17,949 nt of DNA, taken from positions 1-17,949 of the forward strand of contig JAXIHJ010000097.1 in the NCBI GenBank assembly GCA_034189755.1. Direction: 5' to 3'. Shown piece by piece: positions 7,468 to 15,157 of this stretch (within the stretch, counting starts at the first letter, position 1; each line of letters opens with the position of its first letter). The translations under genes were made by a program, and so were the position numbers. Origin of the DNA: JAXIHJ01 sp034189755. Its GTDB lineage: Bacteria; Planctomycetota; Phycisphaerae; SM23-33. Below the pieces are notes generated by a model. The model was not told the origin of the DNA, did no database searches, and worked only from the letters and a program-made list of their open reading frames with translations.

Positions 7468-8133
7468 TTACATCTCCCACATCTCTCGGTCGGCTCGCAG
7501 CGCCTTAGGCTGGGAGAATATCTCGTAATGAATCACGGCCCGCCTCGCCTCGTCAATATTACTCAGGTCTGTTAAAGCGCCGGCCGGCGGCGAAACGGCA
7601 AGCTTCGCAGGTCGTCTCTCTTTAGTGACGGTTTTGCCTATTGTGCCTATTGTGGGCTGCTTTTTTACTTTCAGACCGCGGTGGCGAACGGCAGGAGGCT
7701 GTTCATGCTTGCGTTGCAGTTGCTTCGGCGGGGCAGGGCGTCTCTGTCGCATCCGGTCTGCCGACGGTAAAGGTCTTTGGCCGGGCTTTAGTTCAACAAG
7801 TTCCGGCTGGATGGTCGGCTTGTTGACCGGAGGCGGCGGCGCATCTTGCAACAACAGGTTACGCCTTGCTGCGCTAGCCAATTGCTCTGCTACCGGGCGG
7901 CTGGTCCGCCGAGGTGGTCGTGGCGGCGTAGACGGCTGGGAGGCAGGCTGCACGAATTTGGCGGAGGCGGCAGCCTGCTGTTTTTTTCGCCGGAGCCGTT
8001 CCTGCTCGGCCTGACGCTGCTTGGCCTTTTGGATCAGCGAAACAATCACGATGACCACGAAGAACAACACCGTGCCGAGGACCTCTACCAGGTCGCCGGC
8101 GTCCGCCAATGGGATGTTCGCCATTTCGGCCAT
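7468..8133 (-). CDS. Small single-pass membrane protein of the flotillin operon
   Basis: A 221-residue protein. One hydrophobic segment lies near residues 16-35 (VEVLGTVLFFVVIVIVSLI), followed by a basic, Gln/Glu/Lys-rich stretch and a long Pro/Arg-rich, low-complexity, probably disordered middle. The C-terminus is a short conserved-looking block, 'ARRAVIHYEIFSQPKALR', seen at the ends of planctomycetal membrane proteins as I remember them. No enzyme motif is present. It starts 6 nt after the stop of floA; Met4 is an alternative start. Position and topology suggest a FloA/NfeD accessory or scaffold protein, but function is unknown. Confidence 0.65.
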   Translation of the reverse strand: MAEMANIPLADAGDLVEVLGTVLFFVVIVIVSLIQKAKQRQAEQERLRRKKQQAAASAKFVQPASQPSTPPRPPRRTSRPVAEQLASAARRNLLLQDAPPPPVNKPTIQPELVELKPGQRPLPSADRMRQRRPAPPKQLQRKHEQPPAVRHRGLKVKKQPTIGTIGKTVTKERRPAKLAVSPPAGALTDLSNIDEARRAVIHYEIFSQPKALRADREMWEM

Positions 8134-8139
8134 TTGCGA

Positions 8140-9165
8140 CTACTTCGAGGGCCGGTTGGTCTTGTCGGCCTGACCGCCACCGGCGATGTTTTCGCGCATC
8201 TGAGTGTCGGACTGGATGTTCCGCAGGCGGTAGTAATCCATAATACCGAGATTGCCGTTGCGGAACGATTCGGCGATGGCCAGGGGGATTTCCGCCTCGG
8301 CCAGCACGACCTTGGCGCGGTTTTCGCGGACCGTGGCCTGCATTTCCTGCTCGCGTGCCATGGCCATAGCGCGGCGTTTTTCGGCTTCGGCCTGGAAGCG
8401 GCGCTTGTCGGCTTCGGCCTGGTCGGCCTGGAGCTTGGCGCCGATGTTCTCGCCGACATCCACGTCCGCAATGTCGATAGAGAGAATCTCAAATGCCGTG
8501 CCTGCGTCGAGGCCCTTTTCCAGCACCCGCTTGGAGATCAGGTCGGGGTTCTCCAGCACGCCCTTGTAACTATCCGACGAGCCGATTGTCGTGACGATGC
8601 CCTCGCCGACGCGGGCGATGATGGTTTCCTCGGTCGCACCGCCGACCAGGCGGTCGATGTTCGCCCGAACGGTTACGCGGGCCTTGGCCTTGACCTGAAT
8701 GCCGTCCTTGGCCACCGCGTCGATAGTGGTCTTGCCGCTGGCGGGGCTTGGGCAGTCGATGACCTTGGGATTGACGGACGTCTGCACCGCATCGAGTATA
8801 TCCCGCCCGGCCAGGTCGATAGCCGTAGCCGTTTTCCAGCTCAGGTCGATGTTCGCGCGGTTGGACGCGATCAGGGCGGTGATGACGTTCGGCACACGAC
8901 CGCCGGAGAGGTAGTGGCTTTCCATGTCCCTCGTCGCGAGGTCCAGCCCGGCCTGGACGGCGCGAATCTTGCTAAGGACGATCACCTGCGGATTGACCTT
9001 TCGCAGGCTCATACCGATGAGGTCCGCCATGCTGACGTTGGCGCGGGCGAACAATGCCTGGATGTACAACGCAAAGAACCTCGCCAGTATGGCCAGGAAC
9101 ACCAGGGCAATCAGCACAAAAACGGCTACCACAATCCATATCCAAGTTCCCGCTGCGAGTATCAT
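8140..9165 (-). CDS. floA: Flotillin-like protein FloA
   Basis: A 341-residue protein, the usual size for FloA (YqfA). A hydrophobic N-terminal segment (about 5-35) should insert into the membrane. The SPFH domain follows (about 36-235; 'NPQVIVLSKIRAVQAGLDL', 'VNPKVIDCPS', 'ILSIDIADVDVGENIGAKL'). A Glu/Ala/Arg-rich coiled coil (about 235-290) leads to 'YYRLRNIQSDTQMRENIA', typical of FloA ends. FloA proteins form membrane-microdomain assemblies and work with NfeD proteins. Two NfeD-family genes lie immediately upstream, the standard context. AAAAGGG lies about 9 nt before ATG 9165, and a promoter is visible at 9227-9255. Confidence 0.93.
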   Translation of the reverse strand: MILAAGTWIWIVVAVFVLIALVFLAILARFFALYIQALFARANVSMADLIGMSLRKVNPQVIVLSKIRAVQAGLDLATRDMESHYLSGGRVPNVITALIASNRANIDLSWKTATAIDLAGRDILDAVQTSVNPKVIDCPSPASGKTTIDAVAKDGIQVKAKARVTVRANIDRLVGGATEETIIARVGEGIVTTIGSSDSYKGVLENPDLISKRVLEKGLDAGTAFEILSIDIADVDVGENIGAKLQADQAEADKRRFQAEAEKRRAMAMAREQEMQATVRENRAKVVLAEAEIPLAIAESFRNGNLGIMDYYRLRNIQSDTQMRENIAGGGQADKTNRPSK

Positions 9166-9226
9166 GTCTCAACCCTTTTGTTATAGTTGTTATCGCATCT
9201 GATCCGATGGCCTGTTTCGTACTTTC

Positions 9227-9255
9227 CTTATATCCGGGGCCCGATGGTGTATCAA
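9227..9255 (-). promoter_or_regulatory. Internal promoter for floA
   Basis: On the minus strand TTGATA (9255-9250), a 17-bp spacer and TATAAG (9232-9227) give a well-spaced sigma70-type promoter. It lies in the 94-bp gap between the short NfeD gene and floA. Transcription would start near 9220, leaving a leader of about 55 nt. It would allow floA and downstream genes, including the siroheme decarboxylase, to be made without the NfeD genes. Confidence 0.5.
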
Positions 9256-9259
9256 GCGA

Positions 9260-9769
9260 CTAGTTTTTTTCGTTCGGCGGCTGGACCTTTCGGACGACCA
9301 CGCCCATGCCTGTCGCGCGTATGACTTCGACTTGATCGCCTTTTTCGATCATGCCGGTCTCGGCCTGTGCAACGACCCGCCTGCCGTCGATGCGGATCGT
9401 GCCGCTGGGCCGGAGCGTCGTTTCGGCGGTGGTCTTCGTTCCGACCATAGCCAGCAGCTTGTTTGCCTCTGGCGTACCTTCGCCCGGAGCGGCCTGGCCG
9501 CGTTTGAGCGTAAGCAGCTGGCCCAGGGCGGTTTGAGGTATCTTCCTGACGGCCCAGACGGCGTAAATCGGCAACCCGACCACCATGGCCACCACGGCTA
9601 TGATGCCAACCAGGCCGCCGAATGTCGTCCAGATAAGGTACGCCGCCCACGCTGCGCAGCCTATCGCCGCTGTGGCGAGCAGGCCGAACATCGGCGTACA
9701 TATTTCCGCGGCTATCAGCAGCAGCGCCGCCAGGACCAGAACGATAATCAAGAGAATCATTTCCAGCAT
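9260..9769 (-). CDS. Short NfeD-family membrane protein
   Basis: A 169-residue protein. Two or three hydrophobic helices occupy about residues 1-70, starting 'MLEMILLIIVLVLAALLL', with 'AAEICTPMFGLL' resembling the NfeD 'E...PgfG' motif. A soluble C-terminal OB-like NfeD domain (about 95-165) contains 'TTLRPSGTIRIDGRRVVAQ' and 'GDQVEVIRATG'. It lacks the protease domain of its upstream paralogue. The gene starts 18 nt after that stop; a second ATG three codons on, preceded by TGGAA, is an alternative start. Role inferred: membrane partner of FloA. Confidence 0.85.
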   Translation of the reverse strand: MLEMILLIIVLVLAALLLIAAEICTPMFGLLATAAIGCAAWAAYLIWTTFGGLVGIIAVVAMVVGLPIYAVWAVRKIPQTALGQLLTLKRGQAAPGEGTPEANKLLAMVGTKTTAETTLRPSGTIRIDGRRVVAQAETGMIEKGDQVEVIRATGMGVVVRKVQPPNEKN

Positions 9770-9787
9770 AGTCTTTTTCCCAACGCG

Positions 9788-11425
9788 CTACCCCATCGCT
9801 CTGACGACGAGGCGGTTGCCTTCATTTTTTACGACTTGGACCTTCGTTCCGGCGGAGATGAACTCTCCTTCGGCCACGGCATCCACCAGGTCGTTGCCGA
9901 TTCTCACGGTGCCTACAGGCCGGCATGTGCTCTGTACGGCGCCGATGGCACCGGGCTGAATCGAGCGGATGGGGGCATCTTCAGTCGCGGCACTGCCGAC
10001 CTGCGGCGCGACTGCGCCTCGGGCCAAAACCAGCCTGCCGGCCAGCGGCACCTTAGGCAGATACTTCGCCAGAACCGCTGCGGCAATTATCGCCATGACG
10101 AACGCCACGCCCAACGCCAGCAGCCCGTTGCTGAAGACGCTCCAGTCCAGGTCGGTCTGCGGGATGGGCCACTTGTCCGGGGCATTGGGTACGATCATCG
10201 CCAGCAGTCCCACTACGCAGCACAGTATGCCCGCAATGCCGGCGACGCCGAAGCCCGGAATAACGAACACCTCCACGGCCAGCAGGACCAGGCCTATCGC
10301 AAACAGGGCTATCTCCCACCACGCCGCCATGCCGATCATGTATCGGCTGCCGAAAAGTATCGCAAAGCACAAAATCGCCACCGCGCCAGCGACACCAAAG
10401 CCCGGAGTGTGCATCTCCACATACGCGCAAATAATGGCTACGAAGAACAAAAAGCCCACAACCGGCGCCGAGGTCAGAAACTCCACCAGCCGTTCCGACC
10501 AGTTGTCCGTCATAACGGTCGGCTCGGCCGTAACGCCGAAGTGCTTCAGCAATGCGGCGTGGGGCCGGTTCAGCTCGGCCTTGATGATGCCTGTGGCGAA
10601 GGCGTATTCGACAGCTTCCTTCGAGTGCATAGTCAGCAGCTCGCCGTCGTCGACCACGATATTCAGCAGTTCCCAGTCGGCCTTGGGGTTGGACGGCGCC
10701 GACGTCACACCGGGCGGGATGCGAACCTTGCCGCGAAAGGCCTTGCGCAGGACGTATCGAAGCTCGCGCGTTCGGACGTTCCGCACCAGCCAGACCTCCC
10801 GGCCGATGGAGACCATGCTCTCGGCCAGCGCTACGTTGTAGCCGTTGCGCTCGGCTGACTCCGCAAATTCCTTCCGCAGGACGGTTTCGACCTTTTCGCG
10901 CTGGACCTTGCCGAGTTGGCCGCCGAAGGAAATCGGCGCTGCGTCGCCGAACTTTCCGACGGACGTTATGACAATCTCGTCGCACGCACAGGCAATCAGC
11001 GCACCGGCCGAAACCGCTCGCGTACGAACGTAGCATACCGTGTAAATGTCCTCCAGCTCGACCTTGATCAGCCGGGCGATGTCCAGCGCCGCAGTTACCA
11101 GCCCGCCCCAGGTGTCCATGTCCAGCACGACAAGGTCGGCCCCGCCCGCCCGGACGCGAACCACCTTGCGCTTCAGGGCCCGGAAGGTTTTATCGGAAAT
11201 CTCCTCGCGGATCGGGATAATGAACACGCTGACGGGCTTCTTTGGCAGTGGGGGCTTTTGAGTTTTTGGTCTTGGGGCGAACCAGCCTTCGTCGGTTGTT
11301 CGCGCTCCGGCCGGCGCGGTGGTGGTTGTCGGCTGGGTTGTGGAACGCGCTGCCAACAGTGGAAACGCAACAGCCCCCGCCGCGGCGGCGATTAAAAACG
11401 CCTTGGTCAAGACAAGCCGATCCAT
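9788..11425 (-). CDS. nfeD: Long NfeD with ClpP/SppA-like protease domain
   Basis: A 545-residue protein. A signal peptide or anchor (1-27) is followed by a Thr/Pro-rich linker. A ClpP/SppA-fold serine protease domain (about 62-250) carries nucleophile Ser139 in 'RTRAVSAGALIACACDE'; the catalytic Lys should lie near 173-185, with Lys178 the best-spaced candidate. The usual 'DTPGG' oxyanion motif reads 'DTWGG'. Four or more transmembrane helices with two 'PGFGVAG' repeats follow (about 315-455). The C-terminal OB domain (about 485-545) contains 'CRPVGTVRIGNDLVDAVAEG'. Such NfeD1b proteins are thought to cleave membrane or stomatin-family proteins and to be linked to FloA. First gene of the minus-strand unit; AAAAGGG lies upstream of ATG 11425. 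Confidence 0.9.
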   Translation of the reverse strand: MDRLVLTKAFLIAAAAGAVAFPLLAARSTTQPTTTTAPAGARTTDEGWFAPRPKTQKPPLPKKPVSVFIIPIREEISDKTFRALKRKVVRVRAGGADLVVLDMDTWGGLVTAALDIARLIKVELEDIYTVCYVRTRAVSAGALIACACDEIVITSVGKFGDAAPISFGGQLGKVQREKVETVLRKEFAESAERNGYNVALAESMVSIGREVWLVRNVRTRELRYVLRKAFRGKVRIPPGVTSAPSNPKADWELLNIVVDDGELLTMHSKEAVEYAFATGIIKAELNRPHAALLKHFGVTAEPTVMTDNWSERLVEFLTSAPVVGFLFFVAIICAYVEMHTPGFGVAGAVAILCFAILFGSRYMIGMAAWWEIALFAIGLVLLAVEVFVIPGFGVAGIAGILCCVVGLLAMIVPNAPDKWPIPQTDLDWSVFSNGLLALGVAFVMAIIAAAVLAKYLPKVPLAGRLVLARGAVAPQVGSAATEDAPIRSIQPGAIGAVQSTCRPVGTVRIGNDLVDAVAEGEFISAGTKVQVVKNEGNRLVVRAMG

Positions 11426-11470
11426 CCGCAGACCCTTTTCATTTCGGGAAAAGCTTCCCTGATGTTACGT

Positions 11471-11499
11471 ATTCTACTCGTCCCATTCGCGTTGCACAA
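11471..11499 (-). promoter_or_regulatory. Promoter of the NfeD-FloA unit
   Basis: On the minus strand TTGTGC (11499-11494), a 17-bp spacer and TAGAAT (11476-11471). The -35 is weak and the -10 good. The expected start near 11464 leaves a leader of about 39 nt that contains a small hairpin, GGGAA with TTCCC. Confidence 0.45.
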
Positions 11500-11566
11500 T
11501 ATATAGACATTCCCTAATCTCCTGGGCGCTAAAACGAGACCGACGAGAGCGACGTTCTTTGCGGCT

Positions 11567-14500
11567 TTATACGGTTGCGGCGGCCAGCGGTTCTTTACGC
11601 CACGGGCGAAGTACGCCCTTGGAATCGAGATACGCCTCGCATCGCGTCATTATCCCGGCGTCGTTGCTGTGCCCGTCGAACTGGAGGCTCAGGAACGGTT
11701 TGCCGGACGCCGTGCGGATAAAATGGCGGATGAACGAGTCCGGCCCGCACTTGAAGTTGGTGATGTGGATAATGTGCAGGTTAGGCCGGTCGCGGACGGT
11801 CTTCGCCGCGGCCAAAATCCGCCGGCCTAGGTTCCAGTACATGTTGTCGTTGACGTCGCGGATGTCCACGTCGTCGGTATCCAGAAATTCCAGCGGGATG
11901 CAGTTGACGCCGTAATAGTCTCTCAGCTTCCGAGGCACCGACAGGTTGACGCCCGTATCGTGGATGTTGTAAGGCCGGCCCACCACGACGATGCCCGTTG
12001 CGCCGGTCCGGTCGAGTGTTTCCAGTGCGCGAGAGCCGAATGCCAGGGCCTTATTCTGGAACTCATCCTGCGCCTCATAAGCGGCGGCGACGGCACGGGC
12101 GATTCGGCGTTTGGATATCCCGCGTGCGGCGAAATACCGCGTCAGCTCCATGCCGGCCATGCGACGGCCCTCGCGGAACCGCACCAGCGGCGTCATAAAG
12201 CGGTCCACACAGCTCGCCAGCGACGGTGCACGGCGGATTACGAACGGCAGCGTCTGGTGCCACGGGCACAGGTGCGATTCGTTGTGCATCCATCTCGTTT
12301 CCATCGAGAGGATATTGGGCAGCAGGATAAAATCGACATCGTCCCGCCCGGCAAGCTCGGCCACGTGGCCATGGGCCAGGATAATGGGGAAACACGGCTC
12401 GGCGACGGCGGTTGACAGGCCGGCCTGGGTGATCTGCTTGTTGGTCGGGTTGCTCAACACCGTCCGATAGCCCAGTCCGGCCAGCAGCGTCCGCCAGAAC
12501 GGCAGCATGTCCAGTGCGAACATCGTCAGCGGTATGCCGACGACGGGCGCGCCGGCGTCGGGGACGGGCAGGTTCGATTCATCCAGCAGCCAGTCGCTCC
12601 GCAGAGCAAACAGGTCTTCTATGACGGGCTTCTGCGCACTCTTGGCCTGCTTGCGATAGCGGTCGGAACACTTGTCGCCCCAGTAGGTTTTTTCGCCCTC
12701 GACCGTGAACTGCTGAATCTGGCAGGCGTTGGAGCAGCCGGCGCAGGTGAACTCTCGCAGCGTGTAATCGACCGCCGACAGGTCGTAGCCGCGAAATCGC
12801 GATTGCGACATTGTTGCGGCGTCAGCCTGAACTTCCGAGACATACGTTCCAAGCTCGTTTGCCTCAGCCGGCGGCTCGAGCGGAGCGTCTTCGCCCGCTT
12901 CCATCTTGTCGCGCGCCAGCAGGGCAGCGCCTATGGCGCCTATTACGCCGTTGTGAGGCGGAACGATAATCTCCTTGCCGGTAACGGCTGCAAAGGCCGC
13001 CGCGACGGCGTCGTTGTAGGCCGTGCCGCCCTGGAAGAAAATGCACTCGCCGATATGCCGGCCGCGAACGACGCGGTTGATGTAGTTCTGCACCACCGAG
13101 TAGGCCAGCCCCGCTACAAGGTCGGCCTTCTCGGCGCCGCGCTGGAGGTAGTTATTGACGTCGCGCTCCATGAACACGGTGCACCGCTCACCCAGCCGCA
13201 CGGGCGCTTCGCTGGCCAGTGCCATTGAGGCGAACTGGTCGCAAATGGAAATTTCAAGTTCCTCAGCCCGCTCCTGGAGGAAGCTTCCTGTGCCCGCGGC
13301 GCAAGCATCGTTCATCGTGAAATCCACAACGACGCCTTCCTGTAGCGAGATGTACTTCGAATCCTGCCCGCCTATCTCAAAGATGGTGTCGGGCACTCTC
13401 CCGCCGAGCATCTTGACCCCCACAAAGGTCGCGCCGGTCTTGTGGGCTGTGATTTCATCGTTGATGGTGTCGGCCCCGACGAGATGGCCTATAAGCTCCC
13501 TGCCCGAACCGGTCGTCCCCACGCCGCGTACGTTCAGCCTCTCGGCCCAGTTGGTGGCGATCTGGCCCAGTGCTTCGGCGACGACCTCTATGGGCCGGCC
13601 CTGAGTGCTGGTGTAAATCTCCGCAATGACCTGTCCTTCGGTGTCGATGGCTACGACGTTGGTAGATACGCTGCCGATGTCTATGCCGAGGTAGGCGTCT
13701 ATCTTTTCGTCGCCTAAGGGAGGTTGGTAGGGCTTTATATGGTCGCGGAGCAGGACTACGCGGTCCAGGTTGAGCGGTTCGGCGGTGGGGAATACCCCGT
13801 GCATGCTGTCGCTTGCGGCCCGCAGTTTGGCCATGTGGCGAAGGTCGGCGGCGTCGGTTGAGGCGCCGGCCAGCATAGCCGCCCCAACTGCCGGAACGTG
13901 CGCAAAGGCCTCGGGCACGATCAACTGTGATTCGTCCAGCTCGAACGCCTCGCGCATCGCGCGGACGACGGCGGCATTGGCTGCCACTCCGCCGATAAAC
14001 GCCACTGGCGCCTCGACCGGGTGCGACCGCACCACAGCCGTGCGAAAGTTCCTCGCTACCGCGTCGACCAGGCCGCGAAGCACCTCCGCCGGGCTGTAAC
14101 CCTTCTGCTGGGCGTGGATCATGTCGCTCTTGGCGAAGACGCTGCACCTGCCGGCCACCTGAGCGGTGCGTTCGGCGGCCAGACAAGCCTCGCCGACGGC
14201 CTCGACGGTAAACTTCAGCCGGCCCGCCTGCTGGTCGAGAAAAGAGCCGGTGCCCGCGGCACAGTCGCCGTTGGTGGCATAGTCGATGATATCATAGGCG
14301 CCGTCATTGCGGTTGAGGTGCAGGTACTTGCTCGTTTCGCCGCCCATCTCGAAGACGCAGCGGGCCTCGATGCCCATGGCGGCCAGACCTGCGGCAATGG
14401 CCTTGAACTCGTTGACGACCGGCACGTCGAGCTTGGCTGCGACGAGCTTCGAGCCGCTGCCTGTCAGGCGGACGCCGGTAACATTCTCTGCGCCGACGGC

Positions 14501-14707
14501 GGCAATGATCTGCTCCAGCAGTGCCGTGGCGGCCTCGATGGGCCTGCCTCGCGTGCGGCGATAATGGCTGACGTAAACCTGCCTCGCGCCGGCGATGCAG
14601 CCAAGGCGGCGCAGACCGTCTATCGCCTGAACGTCTTCGCTGGCCAGCAAGGCAGCCGTTGCGCTGACAGCGCCGATATCGATTCCCACGTCGTAGCTTC
14701 TGACCAT
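11567..14707 (-). CDS. Double ATPase activase fused to DUF2229 (COG1924x2-COG3580)
   Basis: A 1046-residue protein. Module 1 (about 4-285) and module 2 (about 338-600) are both ASKHA-fold activases of the BadF/BadG/BcrA/HgdC type. Each keeps the cluster cysteines: Cys149 (NGDCAAGTGSF) and Cys188 (GRCSVFAKSD), then Cys469 (NDACAAGTGSF) and Cys509 (ERCTVFMERD). Module 2 has the canonical 'IGGQDSKY', whereas module 1 has 'MGGETSKY'. From about 640 on is DUF2229/COG3580, with Cys655, 658, 662 and 680, then 'AEPCFPIILAHGHVAEL', 'HLCPWHQTLPF', 'ITNFKCGPDSF' and 'SLQFDGHSNDAGI'. Known family role: ATP hydrolysis drives a low-potential electron from an activase 4Fe-4S cluster to a partner. The usual third module, COG3581, is missing here but encoded at 971-2269. 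It appears monocistronic, with its own promoter. Confidence 0.88.
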   Translation of the reverse strand: MVRSYDVGIDIGAVSATAALLASEDVQAIDGLRRLGCIAGARQVYVSHYRRTRGRPIEAATALLEQIIAAVGAENVTGVRLTGSGSKLVAAKLDVPVVNEFKAIAAGLAAMGIEARCVFEMGGETSKYLHLNRNDGAYDIIDYATNGDCAAGTGSFLDQQAGRLKFTVEAVGEACLAAERTAQVAGRCSVFAKSDMIHAQQKGYSPAEVLRGLVDAVARNFRTAVVRSHPVEAPVAFIGGVAANAAVVRAMREAFELDESQLIVPEAFAHVPAVGAAMLAGASTDAADLRHMAKLRAASDSMHGVFPTAEPLNLDRVVLLRDHIKPYQPPLGDEKIDAYLGIDIGSVSTNVVAIDTEGQVIAEIYTSTQGRPIEVVAEALGQIATNWAERLNVRGVGTTGSGRELIGHLVGADTINDEITAHKTGATFVGVKMLGGRVPDTIFEIGGQDSKYISLQEGVVVDFTMNDACAAGTGSFLQERAEELEISICDQFASMALASEAPVRLGERCTVFMERDVNNYLQRGAEKADLVAGLAYSVVQNYINRVVRGRHIGECIFFQGGTAYNDAVAAAFAAVTGKEIIVPPHNGVIGAIGAALLARDKMEAGEDAPLEPPAEANELGTYVSEVQADAATMSQSRFRGYDLSAVDYTLREFTCAGCSNACQIQQFTVEGEKTYWGDKCSDRYRKQAKSAQKPVIEDLFALRSDWLLDESNLPVPDAGAPVVGIPLTMFALDMLPFWRTLLAGLGYRTVLSNPTNKQITQAGLSTAVAEPCFPIILAHGHVAELAGRDDVDFILLPNILSMETRWMHNESHLCPWHQTLPFVIRRAPSLASCVDRFMTPLVRFREGRRMAGMELTRYFAARGISKRRIARAVAAAYEAQDEFQNKALAFGSRALETLDRTGATGIVVVGRPYNIHDTGVNLSVPRKLRDYYGVNCIPLEFLDTDDVDIRDVNDNMYWNLGRRILAAAKTVRDRPNLHIIHITNFKCGPDSFIRHFIRTASGKPFLSLQFDGHSNDAGIMTRCEAYLDSKGVLRPWRKEPLAAATV

Positions 14708-14730
14708 GGCTTCGGTTCGCTCCGTATGTC

Positions 14731-14748
14731 CCCGCGCGCCTACGCGGG
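14731..14748 (-). promoter_or_regulatory. Leader hairpin of the activase gene
   Basis: CCCGCG (14731-14736) and CGCGGG (14743-14748) can pair around a 6-nt loop in the expected 5' leader of the activase mRNA, between the promoter and ATG 14707. There is no T run, so it could affect stability or translation rather than termination. Confidence 0.3.
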
Positions 14749-14766
14749 CAATTGAGGCGCTGCAAC

Positions 14767-14796
14767 ATTATGCGAATTTTATGCCTAACATTTCAA
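14767..14796 (-). promoter_or_regulatory. Promoter of the activase gene
   Basis: On the minus strand TTGAAA (14796-14791), an 18-bp spacer and CATAAT (14772-14767). Transcription would begin near 14760, leaving a leader of about 53 nt. It lies after the terminator at 14889-14920, so activase transcription need not depend on upstream pheT or small RNA transcription. Confidence 0.5.
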
Positions 14797-14888
14797 GCAA
14801 AAAGCTGTGTGTCGCGTCTCATGGCCTGCCTGTCAACGGCCAACTCGCGCAGTCGGCGGGCCGGTTTTCTTTCGCGCGAGGCACGCGC

Positions 14889-14920
14889 AAAAAAAGCCTC
14901 CACCAAAGTGCCGGTGAGGC
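14889..14920 (-). terminator. Strong intrinsic terminator
   Basis: On the minus strand GGTGAGGC's complement GCCTCACC (14920-14913), an 8-nt loop, and GGTGGAGGC (14904-14896, one bulge) form a stable stem followed by seven T (14895-14889). It ends the candidate small RNA and probably read-through from pheT. Confidence 0.8.
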
Positions 14921-15051
14921 CCGGGAAGAAGAACCCATTAGTCAAAGTGGGCAGCCGCCAGACGCCGGAGCATCTCGGACGAAGCTTCCCTAAATGGGTG
15001 TATCGGTTCTTTTCACACGGGCCATCCGCCGGTCACGGCAGAGGCATTGGC
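14889..15051 (-). ncRNA. Candidate free-standing small RNA, possibly 6S-like
   Basis: About 163 nt lie between a clear extended -10 promoter and a strong intrinsic terminator, with no credible reading frame. The RNA folds well by eye. A 5' hairpin has TCTGCCG and CGGCGGA around TGAC. A long irregular hairpin is closed by GGCCCG with CGGGCC, then AAGAA with TTCTT, then CCCATTTAG with CTAATGGG (one bulge), with further partial pairing at its tip. Length and the single long, interrupted hairpin resemble 6S RNA, but I cannot confirm any 6S consensus. It lies between pheT and the activase gene on the same strand. The activase has its own promoter about 120 nt further on, which argues against a simple leader riboswitch. 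Confidence 0.5.
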
Positions 15052-15057
15052 CACACT

Positions 15058-15066
15058 ATTATACCA
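15058..15066 (-). promoter_or_regulatory. Extended -10 promoter of the small RNA
   Basis: Minus-strand TGGTATAAT (15066-15058) is a perfect -10 hexamer with the TGN extension. No good -35 is seen at the right distance, which is usual for extended -10 promoters. The expected start is near 15051. Confidence 0.6.
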
Positions 15067-15157
15067 TACTTCTTATCGGCAGGTGGAAGCTCGCATCTTG
15101 AGATTTCGGCGGCCGGAACGAATTTTTTTCGGCGACGTTTGTTCGGAGCGGTCATGC

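Noticed and set aside
7846..9186. 446-residue plus-strand open frame opposite floA
   Set aside because: It is fully antisense to floA and its neighbour, whose protein families are clear. Its composition (His/Gln/Arg/Gly-rich, no recognisable domain) is that of a GC-rich codon shadow.
9332..10858. 508-residue plus-strand open frame opposite the NfeD genes
   Set aside because: Antisense to two well-supported NfeD genes, with no signal, motif or ribosome site of its own; shadow of GC-rich coding sequence.
14889..15051. Leader riboswitch controlling the activase gene
   Set aside because: Possible but less likely: the activase has its own promoter at 14767-14796 downstream of the terminator, and about 180 nt separate the T run from its start codon. 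I also recognise no known riboswitch consensus.
14889..15051. 4.5S/SRP RNA
   Set aside because: I do not see the conserved apical SRP motif (GGAAGG with AGCAGC-type partner) in this sequence.
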